Below the pieces are notes generated by a model. It saw only the letters and a list, made by a program, of their open reading frames with translations. It did no database searches and had not been told where the DNA came from. A stretch of 64,000 nucleotides of DNA. It comes from Berberis thunbergii. Taxonomy: Eukaryota; Streptophyta; Magnoliopsida; Ranunculales; Berberidaceae. Each line of letters starts with the position of its first letter. The stretch's first letter is position 1. The translations under genes were made by a program, and so were the position numbers. Below, one piece after another: positions 10,400-23,251 of the stretch. The DNA is taken from the NCBI GenBank assembly GCA_003290165.1, contig QNQO01000826.1:186001-250000 (forward strand). The letters are read 5' to 3'.

Positions 10400-13300
10400 C
10401 TAATCTAGCAACGACTGTCGGACCAACCACACCAAACAGTAGAGTGCCACAACATATAACGATTCAGATGCGTCTGACATCTTGGGAAATTACCTTGGAC
10501 CCTCGTGTAGAGGTGCTCATAATCCAGATGAACCACATGATCAAAATGGTGGACAAACTCACCCGAGAGCGAGAGGGCAACAAGGCTCAAGAAGAAAGTA
10601 CTCAGCGTAACAGACATTGAACCAATGATAGTCCCGTGTTCGATCAATGAAAACTTGGAAGGCTACAACCGAGGAGGTCCAAACGCGAGCGACCAACAAG
10701 GAAATCGTTTACAACTTTAAAAACAAGTTGAGTCAAAGTCCTTTAAACTATAGAAAAATGGGAAGACGACAAGTGGCTGCCAAAAATGAGAAGAGATCCA
10801 GACAGGCGAAGTAAAAACAAATATTGTTCCTTCCACGATGACTACAGACACGATACCGAAGACTGTTACAACTTGAAAGACGATATCGAATGCCATGTCA
10901 GAAAATGACGACTTGGAGTGTTCATGAAGCTGAGAGAGTTCGAAGGTAGAATAACCACGTCAAAAGGGCAATCAAGGGAGCTAGTATACGTCTTGCATGG
11001 CGCAACTGGAAAAAATGAGCAATCCAATCTATCTTGGAAGCGATTAGTCCGAGATTTACAAGCAAAGATTAGATACTAAGAGCCATCTGCAAAAAGTGCA
11101 AGAATGATGCAATCAACTCTGACCTTCTCCAACGAAAACACAGAAGGAGTTCACTTCTCGCACAACGATGCCTTGGTAATTTCAGTGTTGATAGCCAGGT
11201 GGGAAATTCAAATAGTGTTGGTTAACACAGGTAGCCCAACCAACCTTCTATATCTAACAAAATTCTGAAGCATGCGATTCACTAACAAAATGATCTCACC
11301 TAACGATCAACTAATGGTAGGTTTTAGCAAAGAACAACGTTGCCAGCTGGGGATGATCCAACTGCCAGTTAAAGTAGGAGAACCAGGAAAGCAATGAGTA
11401 CTATTGATGGAATTTTTTGTTGTCGATGTTCCATCTGCATACAACATGCTACTCGGAAAGCCTTGGATACACAAAATGGTGCAGTGTCCTCAACCATGCA
11501 CTAGTGCTTGAAGTACCATACTGACAATGGTGTCGAGATAATCAAAGAAGACCAACCAGTAGCTCATGAGTGTCATTACGCTGCAATAAGAGCTCCCCAC
11601 AAATATCAATTACTACAACAACCAGAAGAGCCTCTACAACAACCTGGTCAGACAAGGCTTGACCTCCCAGATGATAATACGACCCCAACCAGTCCAAGGG
11701 ATTGACCAAAAATCGGAAAACTGGAAGAAAAAATGACCGTGGTCTACCTAGACGATGAAGAAGAGAAAACTGTTCGGATTGGCACAAAGATTCACCATGA
11801 GCTACGCAGGAAAGTAACCCAACTGCTGAAAGATAATCACGACGTTTTTGCATGGACGATGAAGGGCATGATGGGAATAGACCCATTTGTCATCACCTAC
11901 AAATTACTAGTCAACCCGGACAAGAAATCGGTTCGACAAAAAAAGGTCAACTGCTCCAGAACATAATCAAGTAATAAACGAGGAAGTGCATCTCCTACTT
12001 AATGCAGGGATGATCAAAGAAGCTCACTACCTGAACTGGGTAGCCAAGACAGTGTTAGTAAAAAAATGGCAAGTGGAAGATATGTGTAGATTACACCGAT
12101 TTATACAAAACCTGCCCAAAAGACAATTCTCCACTCCGACAAATAGACTAGATAGTGGATGCAACCGCTGGACACAAACTACTGAGTTTTATGGATGCAT
12201 ACTCTAGGTACAATCAGATACAAATGTACCCTCTCGACCAAGAAAAGACATCTTTTATAACGGAAAGAGATACATACTGTTATCGGGTAATGCCATTCGG
12301 ATTAAAGAACGCGAGAGCCATGTACCAATAGCTGGTGAACAAAATGTTCAAAGACCAAATCGGTAAGACGATGAAAGTTTACATCGATGATATGTTTGTC
12401 AAGAGCTCGCACCGAACAGACCACATCAAAGATCTCGAACAAACCTTCTCCTAGCTGCGGAAGTACAAAATGAAGCTAAATCCGAAAAAGTGCACATTTG
12501 AGGTAGAATGAGGAAAATTCCTCAGATACATGGTTAATTAAAGAGGAATTGAAACCGACCTAAAGCAAATACATGCACTTCTCAACATGCAGTCACCAAC
12601 AAACATAAAAGGCGTACAAAGTTTTAATAGAAGAATAATGGTTTGGAACAGATTCATCTCCAAATCCTTAGACAAATGTCTACATTTTTTCAAAATTTTG
12701 AAAGGAAATAAGACATTCGAGTAGAATGCAAAGTGCGAAAAAGTTTTTCAAAGCCTAAAAGCATATATGGGGAGCAGATAACTGATGACAAAACCAAGCA
12801 TGGGGGAACATTGTATTTATATTTATCTGTATTTGACCATGCAATAAGCTCAGCGCTAATACGGGAAGAAAATGGCTCACAAAAATCTGTATATTGCATC
12901 AGCAAAACACTTGCAGATGCAGAAGTCAACTATCCGGCCCTAGAGAAATTGGCACTCGCCCTGATCATGTCTTCGAGAAAGCTACAACCATACTTCTAAG
13001 AGCATCCAATCATAGTAATGACTGAGCAGCCACTTCAGTCAGTGTTGCACAAACCAAAGCTATCCTGAAGAATGGTGAAATGGGCAGTAGAGCTCGGACA
13101 ACTCAATATTAGCTATGCCACCAAAACCACAATAAAGGCCCAAGCATTGGCAGATTTCATTAGTGAATTTATAGGCAACAGTGGTCAACAACCAGAAAGC
13201 AACAACGAGGAAGGACAAATCAAACAAACAACCATGGATGGATCATTCGTTGTCACGAAGCATCCAACGAGGCGAGGAGTGGAGCTGGATTGGTCCTGTA

Positions 13301-14520
13301 CAACTCAGAGAGCGTCACATTAGAGAATGTGATAAAATTTAATTTCAAAGCCTCAAACAACAAAACCGAGTATGAAGCAGTAATAACCGAGCTATAATTA
13401 GTCAAACACTTAGGAATAAAAGATATCATTGTCCTTATCGATTCTAAATTGGTAGTCAATTAATTGAACGACGAACTTTAAGTCAAAGACGCTCGGATGA
13501 AAGCCTACAGCCAAAAGACTACCGAACTGATAGAAGGCTTCTAATTTAGAATGAAAGAGCCGATGAACTGGCAAAGGAGCCATCACAAGCTAAAAGAGTG
13601 ATAATCTACTCGCAAGCATCAAGACCTGGCCAACGATGCCAGCGGATGCTCATAAACTCGTTCGCACATGCGACAAATGCCAGAAATTTGCCCCGTACAC
13701 TCACATGCCAGGCCAAAACCTTATCTCGATGAGTAGCCCCTGGTTGTTCGCACAATGGAGAATGGACATCATAAGACCACTCCCTGTATCAGAACAAAAA
13801 AAAGTTTTTCCTCGTGGCAGTAGATTACTTTACTAAGTCGGTAAGAGTAGAGCCTCTAGTAAAGATAGGAGAAACCCAAGTCAAGAAGTTTCTTTGGAAA
13901 TATATAATATGCTAATTATCCCAAGGGTAATTGTCGGACAATGGGAAACAATTTAAAGGTAGAAATATCAAGGCTGTGCGAAAACCTGAACATCTAACAA
14001 CACTTCTCGGCGATCGCCCATCCACAGGCGAATGGGCAAGCCAAGGTCACCAATAGAACAATCTTGGAGGCGATAAAAAGGAAGCTCAAGGCAACAAAAT
14101 GATTGTGGACATCCGAATTACCTGGCATCTTTTGGGCACAAAGCACAAAAAAGAATTCCGACATGGGAAACCACCTTCGCCCTCACATACAGATCGAAGC
14201 AATGATACATGTCGATATTTGGTATGCCAACATTTAGGACTGAAGAATTTCGTGATGAAGATAACGTCAAGGCATTGAGAGTCGGGATGGACCTCCTTGA
14301 AGAAAAGCGAGAAGCGACTTCTATCTAAATGGCAACCTACCAACAGCGTATGGTCGATTATTACAATAAAAGGGTAAAAGCCCACACTTTCAATAACGGT
14401 GATTGGGTGTTCCAGAAAGTCCAGCTCAACACAAAGGAACTAGGTGTGAGCATGCTAAACCCGAATGAAGTGTTGTACAGAGTAATAAAAATCAATAGAC
14501 CAGGGACATACTGGTAAGAA
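10400..14520 (+). pseudogene. Gypsy A gag-pol, broken by many stops and frameshifts
   Basis: The gag C-terminus shows the plant gypsy motif FHDDYRHDTEDCYNLK at about 10840. Protease is seen at about 11155-11270, with VLVNTGS where DTGS is expected, so the catalytic Asp reads Asn. RT includes VMPFGLKNA at about 12285 and the YIDD box at about 12383. RNase H appears at 12733-13000 and 13230-13460. Integrase includes a zinc-binding CDKCQ at about 13668 and an HPQANGQAKVTNRT block near 14018. A typical gypsy integrase tail (AYNKRV-like YYNKRVKAHTF) is at about 14355. Each domain lies in separate short open stretches, so no product is expected. Confidence 0.87.
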
Positions 14521-15021
14521 AACACAGAGAGTGAAAAACTACCATGACCTTGGAATGTAGAGCACCTGAAAAAATATTACAATAAAACTCTTTTATCAAT
14601 CTTCCATTTTGAGTTCAAGCAACAAAAGGTTAGTCAGGATGAAGAAGTCAGACCAAAATATCAAACAATGAATAAATATATGTACTAAGACGAATGAGCC
14701 GGGCATAAACATGAAATTCTAGTTTGATCAACCACGAAATAACAAAGTTCTAGGACATATGAGCCGGATTTTTCTTGCCGACTATAATGTACCACATCGT
14801 AATCCAGACATATAGTCACATTTCATAAAAAGAGTTTTTACATGACTAGTATGTCGAACACTAAAGCCATTCTCAAAAATCTAGACAAATGAGTCAAAAT
14901 CCTACCAGGAATGTCAAAAGCAAAAAAAAAAACTAATAAGCTAAACATACTGGATACAATCCAAAATACAAATTTCCATTGATTTTCTAAAAAAATATTA
15001 CAAAGATGCCAATAGGGGCGT
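14521..15021. other. Spacer between gypsy A pol and antisense ORF
   Basis: No coding similarity was recognised. Unlike the corresponding zone of gypsy B, it holds no tandem repeat. Confidence 0.5.
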
Positions 15022-17229
15022 TTAAGAGGGGGCATAATCATTAGCAGAAGCGTCACTAGATGACGCAAGCTCAGATAGATGATGAGATGATTGTTCTTTG
15101 ACAACAGGGTCATTCAGCAAATCCGGAACGATTTCCTCTTAATCCTCAAATACTTGCTCAACATAGCAACGATACTCGGTTAATCCAAGCCTTGTGTATC
15201 AAGGAAATCCAAAAGTTCGTGATGGCCATCAACCACTCTTTTCCAATCCGCCGCCTTTGTAGCCTTTAGCTTATTAGTAACAGACAAGTTCTCGGCTTGA
15301 CTCGACACCAATTCATTTTCAATGACCATATATAAGTCTCATGAAAATCGGAGACTTGGCAGCAATAAACTCAAAATTCAGGTGAGCAATTCGCACCACA
15401 AAAGCCTTGAGACTGGCAAAATACTCTTCAGCAGAACGATTGGCCTCTTCACGCTCAACCACTCAGTCAGACAATTCCTTCTCAACAACACTCAGACAAC
15501 CCGCAACCTATCCAGCTCGACTTCGTAAGTTTCGAGATCATAAGCAAACTTATCCCAATAGCCTTGACCTCCTATAACGAAGTTTGCGCAATTTCAGCAG
15601 CCCTCGCATGCTCTATACACTGCATTCTCAACAAATCAAATTGGCAGAGACGTGAGAAATAACCAAGGCATGCCCTATTAGCTTCAGCTCGATGAGCGCC
15701 ACCTAATCGCAGGTAGCCTTATAATCTAACCCCACATGGCCGCATGAGGTATTGGAAGCCCTCATCAATATAATGATGTGGCGAGTGCACGGGCATAAAA
15801 GTCTTGTTAGCAAACTGCCCACGACAACTGCTAATGAGATTGCAAGCATTGTCTTGCACATCAATCTCAGAAGGCCAGTAGAACTTCTCGAGCACAACTG
15901 AGGCAAGACGAGAAGCGAATAGAGTAGCAGGAGATCCCGAGGTCTTAGCGGCATATGGAAACACGATGGATTTGAATCCCCGGGATCGAGTAACGAATCG
16001 ATCTTCCACTGACAGATCATACTCAAAATCATCCTAAGTCTTGGTACTATTAGGATTCTTAGATTGCTCAAGTCCAAGTTGAAGCATTTTGTCATCAATG
16101 ACACGGGAGTCATTGACCGTCAAGTTGGCAAAAACTAGCAAGCCGTACGAAGTGACAAGACTCTTCTCACGATCGTACAAAGGACGAGAAACCTCATTTT
16201 TGCTTTTTTCAAGAGCTTGACTTATCTCCTCATCTTCTCGGGCAGCAAAATCACCCACACCACGACCTCCCTTCCCGGGAAGCATAGGAGAATAGGGAGC
16301 CCTAATGGTACCGTGAACCAGTGTAGCAAGCTTCTTCTTATTCAAGACATGACCAGGATTAATTGCCAGCATCTTAGACGGGCTGGAGGTCTAAGAACTT
16401 TCCTTTTTCTAAGGCCGGAGCTAACACTTTTAGAATCTCTAACAGCAACAGAAGTAATTCGGCCCATAGGCTCTTTAATGGAGCTCGCTCCCCGACCAAC
16501 TTCCACATCACCAGCACATACAATAGCCACCTCTGAAGCATGAACTGTCATAAGCTCCACCTCACTCAATGAATACAAGCCACTATGGACAATAACATCT
16601 GTAGTAAGGAAATATTCCACGGAGACTCGAGGAAGCTTGTCAAACCACTTACAGAACTCCTATTCCTCTAACGATAGCCATAATTCGATCCTCTTAGGCT
16701 CTCGAAACAACCGCAAAATCTGATTTTTGCGCAACTTAAAATAGTCAGAGGCAATGGACGCATTAAACCAGCGCCTTGACAAACCCCCATACTTCTCTCG
16801 CAAACTCTTGAAACAAAACAAGGAATAGAGATAGCAAGTGCGGTTAGCATTTTCGCCGAACCCCGCTAAGGAATGCAAAACCCTAACATTCATAGGGATA
16901 CTGGATGCAGCGGCCCTCGCTAAGGTTGCAATCATCACCTTCCAACCATTAGGAACTAGTTGGGCAAGAGCAATGCCCACAAAATGTAAGTATTTTCAGA
17001 CAATCTCAAGAACCGGAAGCCTAAAGCCAAAATGGAACATGCCGAGGTATAAAGCAATATAGCCATGCTTTGGACGACAGGGACTGTGGCCCTCTTCAGA
17101 GAGAATGATTTCAAGATCGGCCGACAGCAAATAATCATGACAAATGTTATCCAAAGTCACCCACTTAGGTGAAAAGAAAGTCTCACAAGCATCAAAAACA
17201 TTGCCACTCAAAACCCTGAAACTAGACAT
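15022..17229 (-). pseudogene. Antisense ORF of gypsy A (putative gypsy-type transposon domain)
   Basis: Reading on the minus strand from the ATG at 17229 (MSSFRVLSG) gives an N-terminal block containing FHFGFRLPVLEIV and IALAQLVPNGWKVMI. This is the pattern of the plant domain called 'putative gypsy type transposon' (Transposase_28). A Ser- and acid-rich middle follows, then a probable coiled-coil region (VVEREEANRSAEEYFASLKA near 15400) and a C-terminal SSSDASANDYAPS ending in TAA at 15022-15024. Several frameshifts and stops split it into five or more pieces. Length is about 736 codons. The protein's function is unknown in the family. Gypsy B carries a homologous ORF in the same position. 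Confidence 0.75.
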
Positions 17230-17533
17230 GGTTAGAAAGCAAAAACAAGATATAAAGGAATCAACAATTGGAAATGAAAGGGGCGTAAAGGGAAGAACCT
17301 TGCATTCAATTCCTCCTTCTATAAGAACGAACAACAAAAGGTCTACTTTTGGGAGAACATGCGAAATGTGACAATCGCACGAAATCCCAAAAATCATGCT
17401 AGAACGAGCAGACAGATAGAACATCGGAGAGACAGAAGAAACGACAACTAGTAACAACATTAAATACGCCTTAATGATGAAATCAGAAATCCAACTGCCA
17501 CACTGTTAATGGATACATGATCATATCCACTAA

Positions 17534-17548
17534 CTAAGGAAGAGCAAT
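17534..17548 (+). promoter_or_regulatory. Polypurine tract of gypsy A
   Basis: AAGGAAGAGCAAT precedes the TGATGATACATC start of the 3' LTR. Gypsy B has GGAGGGGAGTAGC in the same place. Confidence 0.6.
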
Positions 17549-18089
17549 TGATGATACATCAAAATAGACCGTCATCACAGCCATACACGTGGCAGAAATC
17601 ATCCATCACGAGGATCAGGTATCCCAAAATCAGACCAGCTCATAAAACCCAAAGAGGGAAAAATCAATCATAAAAGCCCAAACAAGGTCCATTAGAAGAA
17701 GTCATAACTAAGGCCTGAATCCAGGTCCGAGCGAGTTCTCTCATAAAGAAGAGAAACACTGCATAAGAAAAGAGTCGTGGAGGGATTTATGCTTCCATGG
17801 AGGCGTCTTCATAAGGGATGAGACTACTACGAAGAACGTCAACGTCTCCTTCTATTGGGCCTCATATGCTTAAGTCACGCAGAAAATTAACCGTGGCCAT
17901 TATATAAGGTAAAGGGAACAATCGACAAAGATATGCAAATTGAACTTGATTTTGTCCAGATTTACTTCCTTCTTCAGCAAAGTTGCTGACTTAAGTATTG
18001 GAGTGCCTTCGGCCACCAAAAAGGTGGTCCTTGGGAGTCTAACATCTGTTTTGCATGTCTTACAGGAGGACGAGATTTGGATGCATCCA
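17549..18089 (+). repeat. 3' LTR of gypsy A (541 bp)
   Basis: It starts TGATGATACATC and ends GGATGCATCCA. The start and the TACACGTGKCA block match the LTRs of gypsy B, and the right 300 bases match the truncated 5' LTR. Confidence 0.85.
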
Positions 18090-19794
18090 TTTTCATTTTG
18101 AGTTTTAATAATTTGGACATAAGACTTCCTCGTGATATGTATTATTTGTATCTTCGAGATTCAAATAATGAACAACTTAGTCTTGTTCAAAATTATGGAT
18201 GTCCATGATTGACTTAACATTCAAAATGCAAAATGAATGCTAGACATAATGTTAAGAATTAATGGTACCTAAAAGGGAATAAGTAGAAATTAATGGGGGT
18301 CAAAAGGTAAATAACCCTAACAAATTTGAAGAAGTTGAGGTGGATTAAAGGATTTTTCAGGTAAAACATATTAAAAACCTTTGGGTTATTTCCCTTTTGA
18401 CCCCCATTAGTTTAGGGCTATTCCTGTTTGACACTTAAAACTTCTTGTATTCCAATCAAACACCCAATTTAAGTTCTGACTATTAGGTCAACAATATTGA
18501 CATCCTTAAGCCATTCATATTTTTTTAAAGACCAAATAGGTCACACTTCTAAAGTCTTGTTTGGCACATGACAAATTTGTGTCAATTTTTTCGAGATGAG
18601 CAAAACCTGTGTGTATCTTGATGCAACTAAACCCCTCTTCTCCACATTATCTTCTTTCCCTCTACAACTACTCCCTTAATTGATTCATTCCATTCTTACC
18701 AAAAGGGGGCAACCCTAGCTTTAACTATATATTTTGTTCCTACTTGCCCAAAATTAGGCCTTGGGGCAAACCTCATAGCTTTGCTTGAAGAAGGAAAACC
18801 CGTTTCCATTTGACAAAAGTTTCGAATTTCAACTGGTTGCGTTTGGTACCAAGAGACTGGTTTAACATTTATAATACAAGGTCTTGAACATGGGCGCATT
18901 GAAATGTCACTTTGATCAAATTTCATGCCTCCTCTACCCTTTTTCCTCCCTCTTTTTTTACTGGAGGTGAATTGCTATGAGGGGTTTTGGGATTATGAGG
19001 TTATTGAGGTGGTGGCCCTTTTCCATTGTGTGAAATTTTCTGGGGTTTTGGACTTTATTCATGCATGTTTGCACTTGTGGTTTGATCACAAGGTGTTGCC
19101 TTGAGCTCTCATTCATCTGGCTTATAGGCATGGTGACTCAAATGTGTGTGCCAAACCAAAGGGAAGAGAAGCTTAAACTTTACCAACTACTCCCTTTAGT
19201 GATTCACTCCCTTCTGTCCATCAATGGAGGCAGTGGAAATGGAGGAATGGTAAAAGAAGTTTTGGTGTGAAAAGGAGGAGTAACCCTAGCATGGGTTTTG
19301 GAGGAAAAAAAAAGAGTAAGTGGAACCATGGAATATTGAAATGGGTTATATGAATCAGATTCGAAGAGCTTACCAACCCCTCCTTATTTGTATGAAACCT
19401 CCTTATCTAGATAGGGGTGCTTCATTTTGAATGATTTGGGTCGAGTGATATCAGTCTTGGTTCTGAAGGTGTTTTGAGGGTTGTGAAAGATTGTTTGAAT
19501 AATATGTTTTGGTTCAAATGAGATGGGTTTAAGAACATGAAGAGAATAAATAATGGGGTTGGGTTCTTACACGGGTTATCTGCTATTTACCGAATCAAAT
19601 AATGTATTGGCCCCCATCCTTCGATGGAAATTAAGAAAGTGAGCAGTTGTAGATGAGGGAGATAATAGAGCTTGGGGAAGATGGGTTCAGGTTAAATCGA
19701 GATACATATGTTTATTCATAAACAAAAGCTTATATTTTTTTATCTCACTAAAAATGCTTTTAAGATATTGTGTTGTGTGAGTCTTAATTTGCCA
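18090..19794. other. Intergenic stretch with a small foldback
   Basis: No gene recognised. ORFs here are short and without family resemblance. A foldback element at about 18255-18445 is listed separately. Confidence 0.5.
18255..18445. repeat. Foldback element with AATGGGGGTCAAAAGG arms
   Basis: AATGGGGGTCAAAAGGTAAA near 18294 pairs with TTTCCCTTTTGACCCCCATT near 18392. Weaker pairing continues outward for about 30 bases on each side. It is probably a MITE; ends and target duplication are not resolved. Confidence 0.6.
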
Positions 19795-20441
19795 ACCGTG
19801 TGGTAAAGCAGGGTCACAAGGTCTACCAATCTCGGTCATTGGATTGTTTTAATCATCTAACTAGTGTTAAAACTAATCTACAATAGGAATCACAGTTTTT
19901 AAATAAAGTGATCTTTAAAACAATTCAATATTCTCTTCAAATTCTATTTTCCCTATTATATCTCCACTTTATCTCTCTCCCTTTTCATCTTCTTCATTTT
20001 CTCCGTATAAATTTTAGAGACTACAAAAAATACAATAGGGAAAATAGATAAATAATACAAAAAATAATAATTAAATAAATAAAAATCAGTTGCATTCACG
20101 TTTTTCTCAAGATCTTCAATTTGGCAAACTAACCGAAAATTTTTAAATTTTTTTTAACACATTTGTATTTTTGTTGTTTGCATTTTTTAGTCATCTATAA
20201 TTCTGTGTAGAGTTTTTGTGTTCAAATTTTATGTTTGCAGATGTGAGTTTTTGTAAAGAAGATGAAAAAAGAGAGAAAGTGGATAGAAAAAAAGGAAAGA
20301 AAATTAGATATTCTTTTTTAGATTAGTTTCTTTTAAAATTACGATACATAAAATAATCAATTTTAACTCTAGTTGGATGATCAAAACAATCGAATGGTCG
20401 AGATTGTTAGACCCAGTGATCCTGATTTACCACTAGGTCTA
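19795..20441. mobile_element. Non-autonomous TIR element (about 650 bp)
   Basis: The left arm (CCGTGTGGTAAAGCAGGGTC...) and the reverse complement of the right arm (CCTAGTGGTAAATCAGGATC...) match over about 85 bases, through CAATCTCG and GATTGTTTT blocks. The interior is AT-rich and non-coding. The target duplication is not clear, so the superfamily is unassigned. Confidence 0.8.
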
Positions 20442-20900
20442 TATATTTGAACTAGTGTTATGTCTTACTCATAAAAAATTTCTTGATTTGCACAAGATTG
20501 TATAATCTCCTCGAGATATTTTAGAGTTTCACAAACAAGACTAAGTGACTAAGGTCCATTATTAGTTACTAGGGTTCTAACTGCAATACTTGTTCATAAA
20601 TAGAGGAGGATGCTCGAGGAAGTCCATCAGTGTAGTGTGGCTGAGATCTGCTGGTGAAAGAAGAGGAGGAGAAGAAACTACAAAGAGGGAGGGAACGGGA
20701 TACAACAGAGGTTTTCTAATATAGGAGATCGCAGTTTCAAAAATCTAGAATATGGACGGATTTAAGGATAAAAACCTTGCTGATTTGGTTAATTCCGGTT
20801 ACAAAATTAGATGTGGATATTGTGATGTCGACATTGAATTGCAATGATTATTGCCGGCTATCTTCAGCTTAAAATCAGCAGTCAGCTTGCGAACTCAAGC
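20442..20900. other. Short intergenic stretch left of the hAT element
   Basis: Nothing recognised beyond AT-rich sequence. It ends with the left copy of the hAT target duplication, CTCTGATG, at 20901-20908. Confidence 0.5.
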
Positions 20901-21639
20901 CTCTGATGTAGGGTTGGCAGTGGGGCAGATTTTCACGGATATCCGCCCTACCCAATCCATATGGGGTGGATTTGGATATGGCTGAATGGGTTTTCGGGTG
21001 GTTTCGGGTATCCAAATAGTATCCGTTGACTATTCGGGGCGGATATGATTTTAGCCATATCTGCCTCACGGATATCCGTTTATACAGCTCAAATTACTAT
21101 AATACCCTTATCCCTAAAGTAAGTATTAACTAAACCATTTTTAAAAAAAAACTAAAACTAAAACCTACGAAACCTAAAATCCGCTGACATCTTCTGACCT
21201 TTCTTCCACCTCGAGACACAAAACTCACAGAGAAACTCAAATAAATCAAATGAAATTCGCTGACCTCACAGAGAAACTCAACGAAGAAACTCACAGAGAA
21301 ACAAGAAACTCAGAGAGAAACTCAAAGAAGAAAGAAGGAGACGTAGACGCAGATGCACCACGCACACAGACTCTTGATCTCTTCCACCTCAAGACAAACT
21401 CACAAAGAAGGAGACGCAGACGCACATCACCAAGGTATGGCTCCTCTCTTCTTCGTTTTTCTGTTAATTTCAAATTCGTTTTAGGGTTTTGAGTATTCTT
21501 CTTCTTCTTTTACTTCCAATCTTCTTGTAATCCTCTTAAATCGTTTAGGGTTTTCTGTATTAAGCATAAATCTACTGGATTTTTATGCAATTTTCAATTT
21601 TCACCATGACTTGGGCTTGATTTTCATTTGATATGCTCG

Positions 21640-21800
21640 CCCTTTAGATTCTTACATGCTATACTTGGATTCGAGAGGACTAGAGGAGATTGGTTTATTC
21701 TTCATCTCAAAAAATTTCAGCAAATAGGTGAGTCTGTTAGAGATTGGTTTATTCTTCATTTCAGCAAATTTCAGCAAATAGGTTTATTCTTCATACTTGG
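21640..21800 (+). repeat. Short tandem duplication in the hAT 5' region
   Basis: The phrase GAGATTGGTTTATTCTTCAT recurs at about 21687 and 21741, followed each time by a TTTCAGCAAATAGG block. It lies between the hAT left terminus and the transposase start, in probable leader or intron sequence. Confidence 0.7.
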
Positions 21801-23251
21801 ATTTGAATATTATAAAGGTTGGTTTTAAACTTTTAATACCCCTCTCAAGTTATACATTAAGGCCTCTTGTTCATTTGGATTTGACAAAACACCCTAGTAT
21901 TTTGGAGTTGTCATAGTTTTGGAGGCACCAAGTAGTTTTATAACTGTTTTTATTCATATTAAATAAATAATTAATATGATTTTATCGTCAAAGTTATTAC
22001 ACTGTTTAATCAAAGGTGATCAAGATGACTATTAAACTCTACTTATATGATTTGATAGAGAGAATAGTAATTTGATCTCAACCTTACATAGTGGTTATAA
22101 TTATACAAATAGATGGACTAAACATCACTTTCATTCCTAAGTCTTAATTCTTCGATTCAACAAAATATAACTAGTAGAAGAATCTATGTAAAAGTTTTGG
22201 GATAGTAGGATGTTCGATACATGCTCTAACATCATGTTAAAAAAAATTTTGAATCAGGGAAGGAGTATTCTTAACCGTATATATGAAGTTATGCATCATG
22301 TTATAACATCAAAAATTGGGGCTGATAACCTATGTGACGAGGTCGTAGAACCTTTCAAAATCAGCCCGAGATTAATTGTAGGACTGCATCAAAATTTCCT
22401 ATGAGCTATATTAAAATTTCAAAGTGTTTAGAACAAGTAGGACTGCATCAAACTCTACTTTCTTTAATTCCCATCCTTTGAAAGCTATAAATCAAACTAT
22501 GTATTCTCACACTGTGAACCTTTTTAATACCTACTTGACTACTTGGTTTGATTTATGAAAAGAACATGCCATCTTTGTTATCAGTAGTTCCATCAGTTGG
22601 GCCACAGTTATAATGGTTGATAGAGATTGTTAGCCTAACTAAAATATATAATGGCACTTTTTTTTCCCTTAGGTTGAAACTTTCTTTTCATCAGCTGACC
22701 CTACTACTTGAGATTTTCAAATAATCAATTGTTGTAAAAGGAAGGCTTTATTTATGGTCCCATTAGATATAAAAGTTTGAAGTTGGTTTTGAATTTGATT
22801 TGAGCACATCTTTTGGTTTTGGGACCAAAAACCATGTGTACATAACCTTCCAGGCTTGGATAGCACAAGAGCAAATCCTTGGTGGGATGACTGTGCAAGG
22901 AACTCGTACAAATTAGTAATAGGTGTAAGCCAATGTGGTAAAAAGAGAACTAGTAGTTATTGTCCAAGCGTTTTCTTTCAAGGAATTGTTGTAGGAGAGA
23001 TTTCTTCATTGTAATTATCAAGGTACTATGAGGATTGTTGCTATGTATAAGAAATTGTCACTCCAAAAATGGTGAAACACACTGACGACGATAGTCTAGA
23101 TTGTTACTATGAGGATTGTTGCTATATTAGATTTGATTTATTTTATGCATTTTTTTTCTAATGAGTTCTCCTGCCTTTTGCTACATCGCTACTTTTTCTA
23201 CTCTTATAATCTAAGCCCCAATGTTTTTTTTGTTTTCTTGATGTATAGAAT

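Larger units (their letters stand above)
9948..18089 (+). mobile_element. Ty3/gypsy retrotransposon A, Tat-like, highly degenerate
   Basis: It is bounded by related LTRs in direct orientation, the left one truncated. Internal order is gag remnant, protease, RT, RNase H and integrase on +, then a long antisense ORF on - before the 3' LTR. Integrase after RNase H marks Ty3/gypsy. An antisense ORF between pol and the 3' LTR is a known trait of Tat-lineage elements such as Grande and RIRE2. Stops and frameshifts are present in every domain. Confidence 0.88.

Noticed and set aside
18696..18926. Minus-strand ORF of 76 codons starting MKFDQSDIS
   Set aside because: No domain, no splice context and no supporting neighbour. 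A remnant of an old transposon is possible but cannot be shown.
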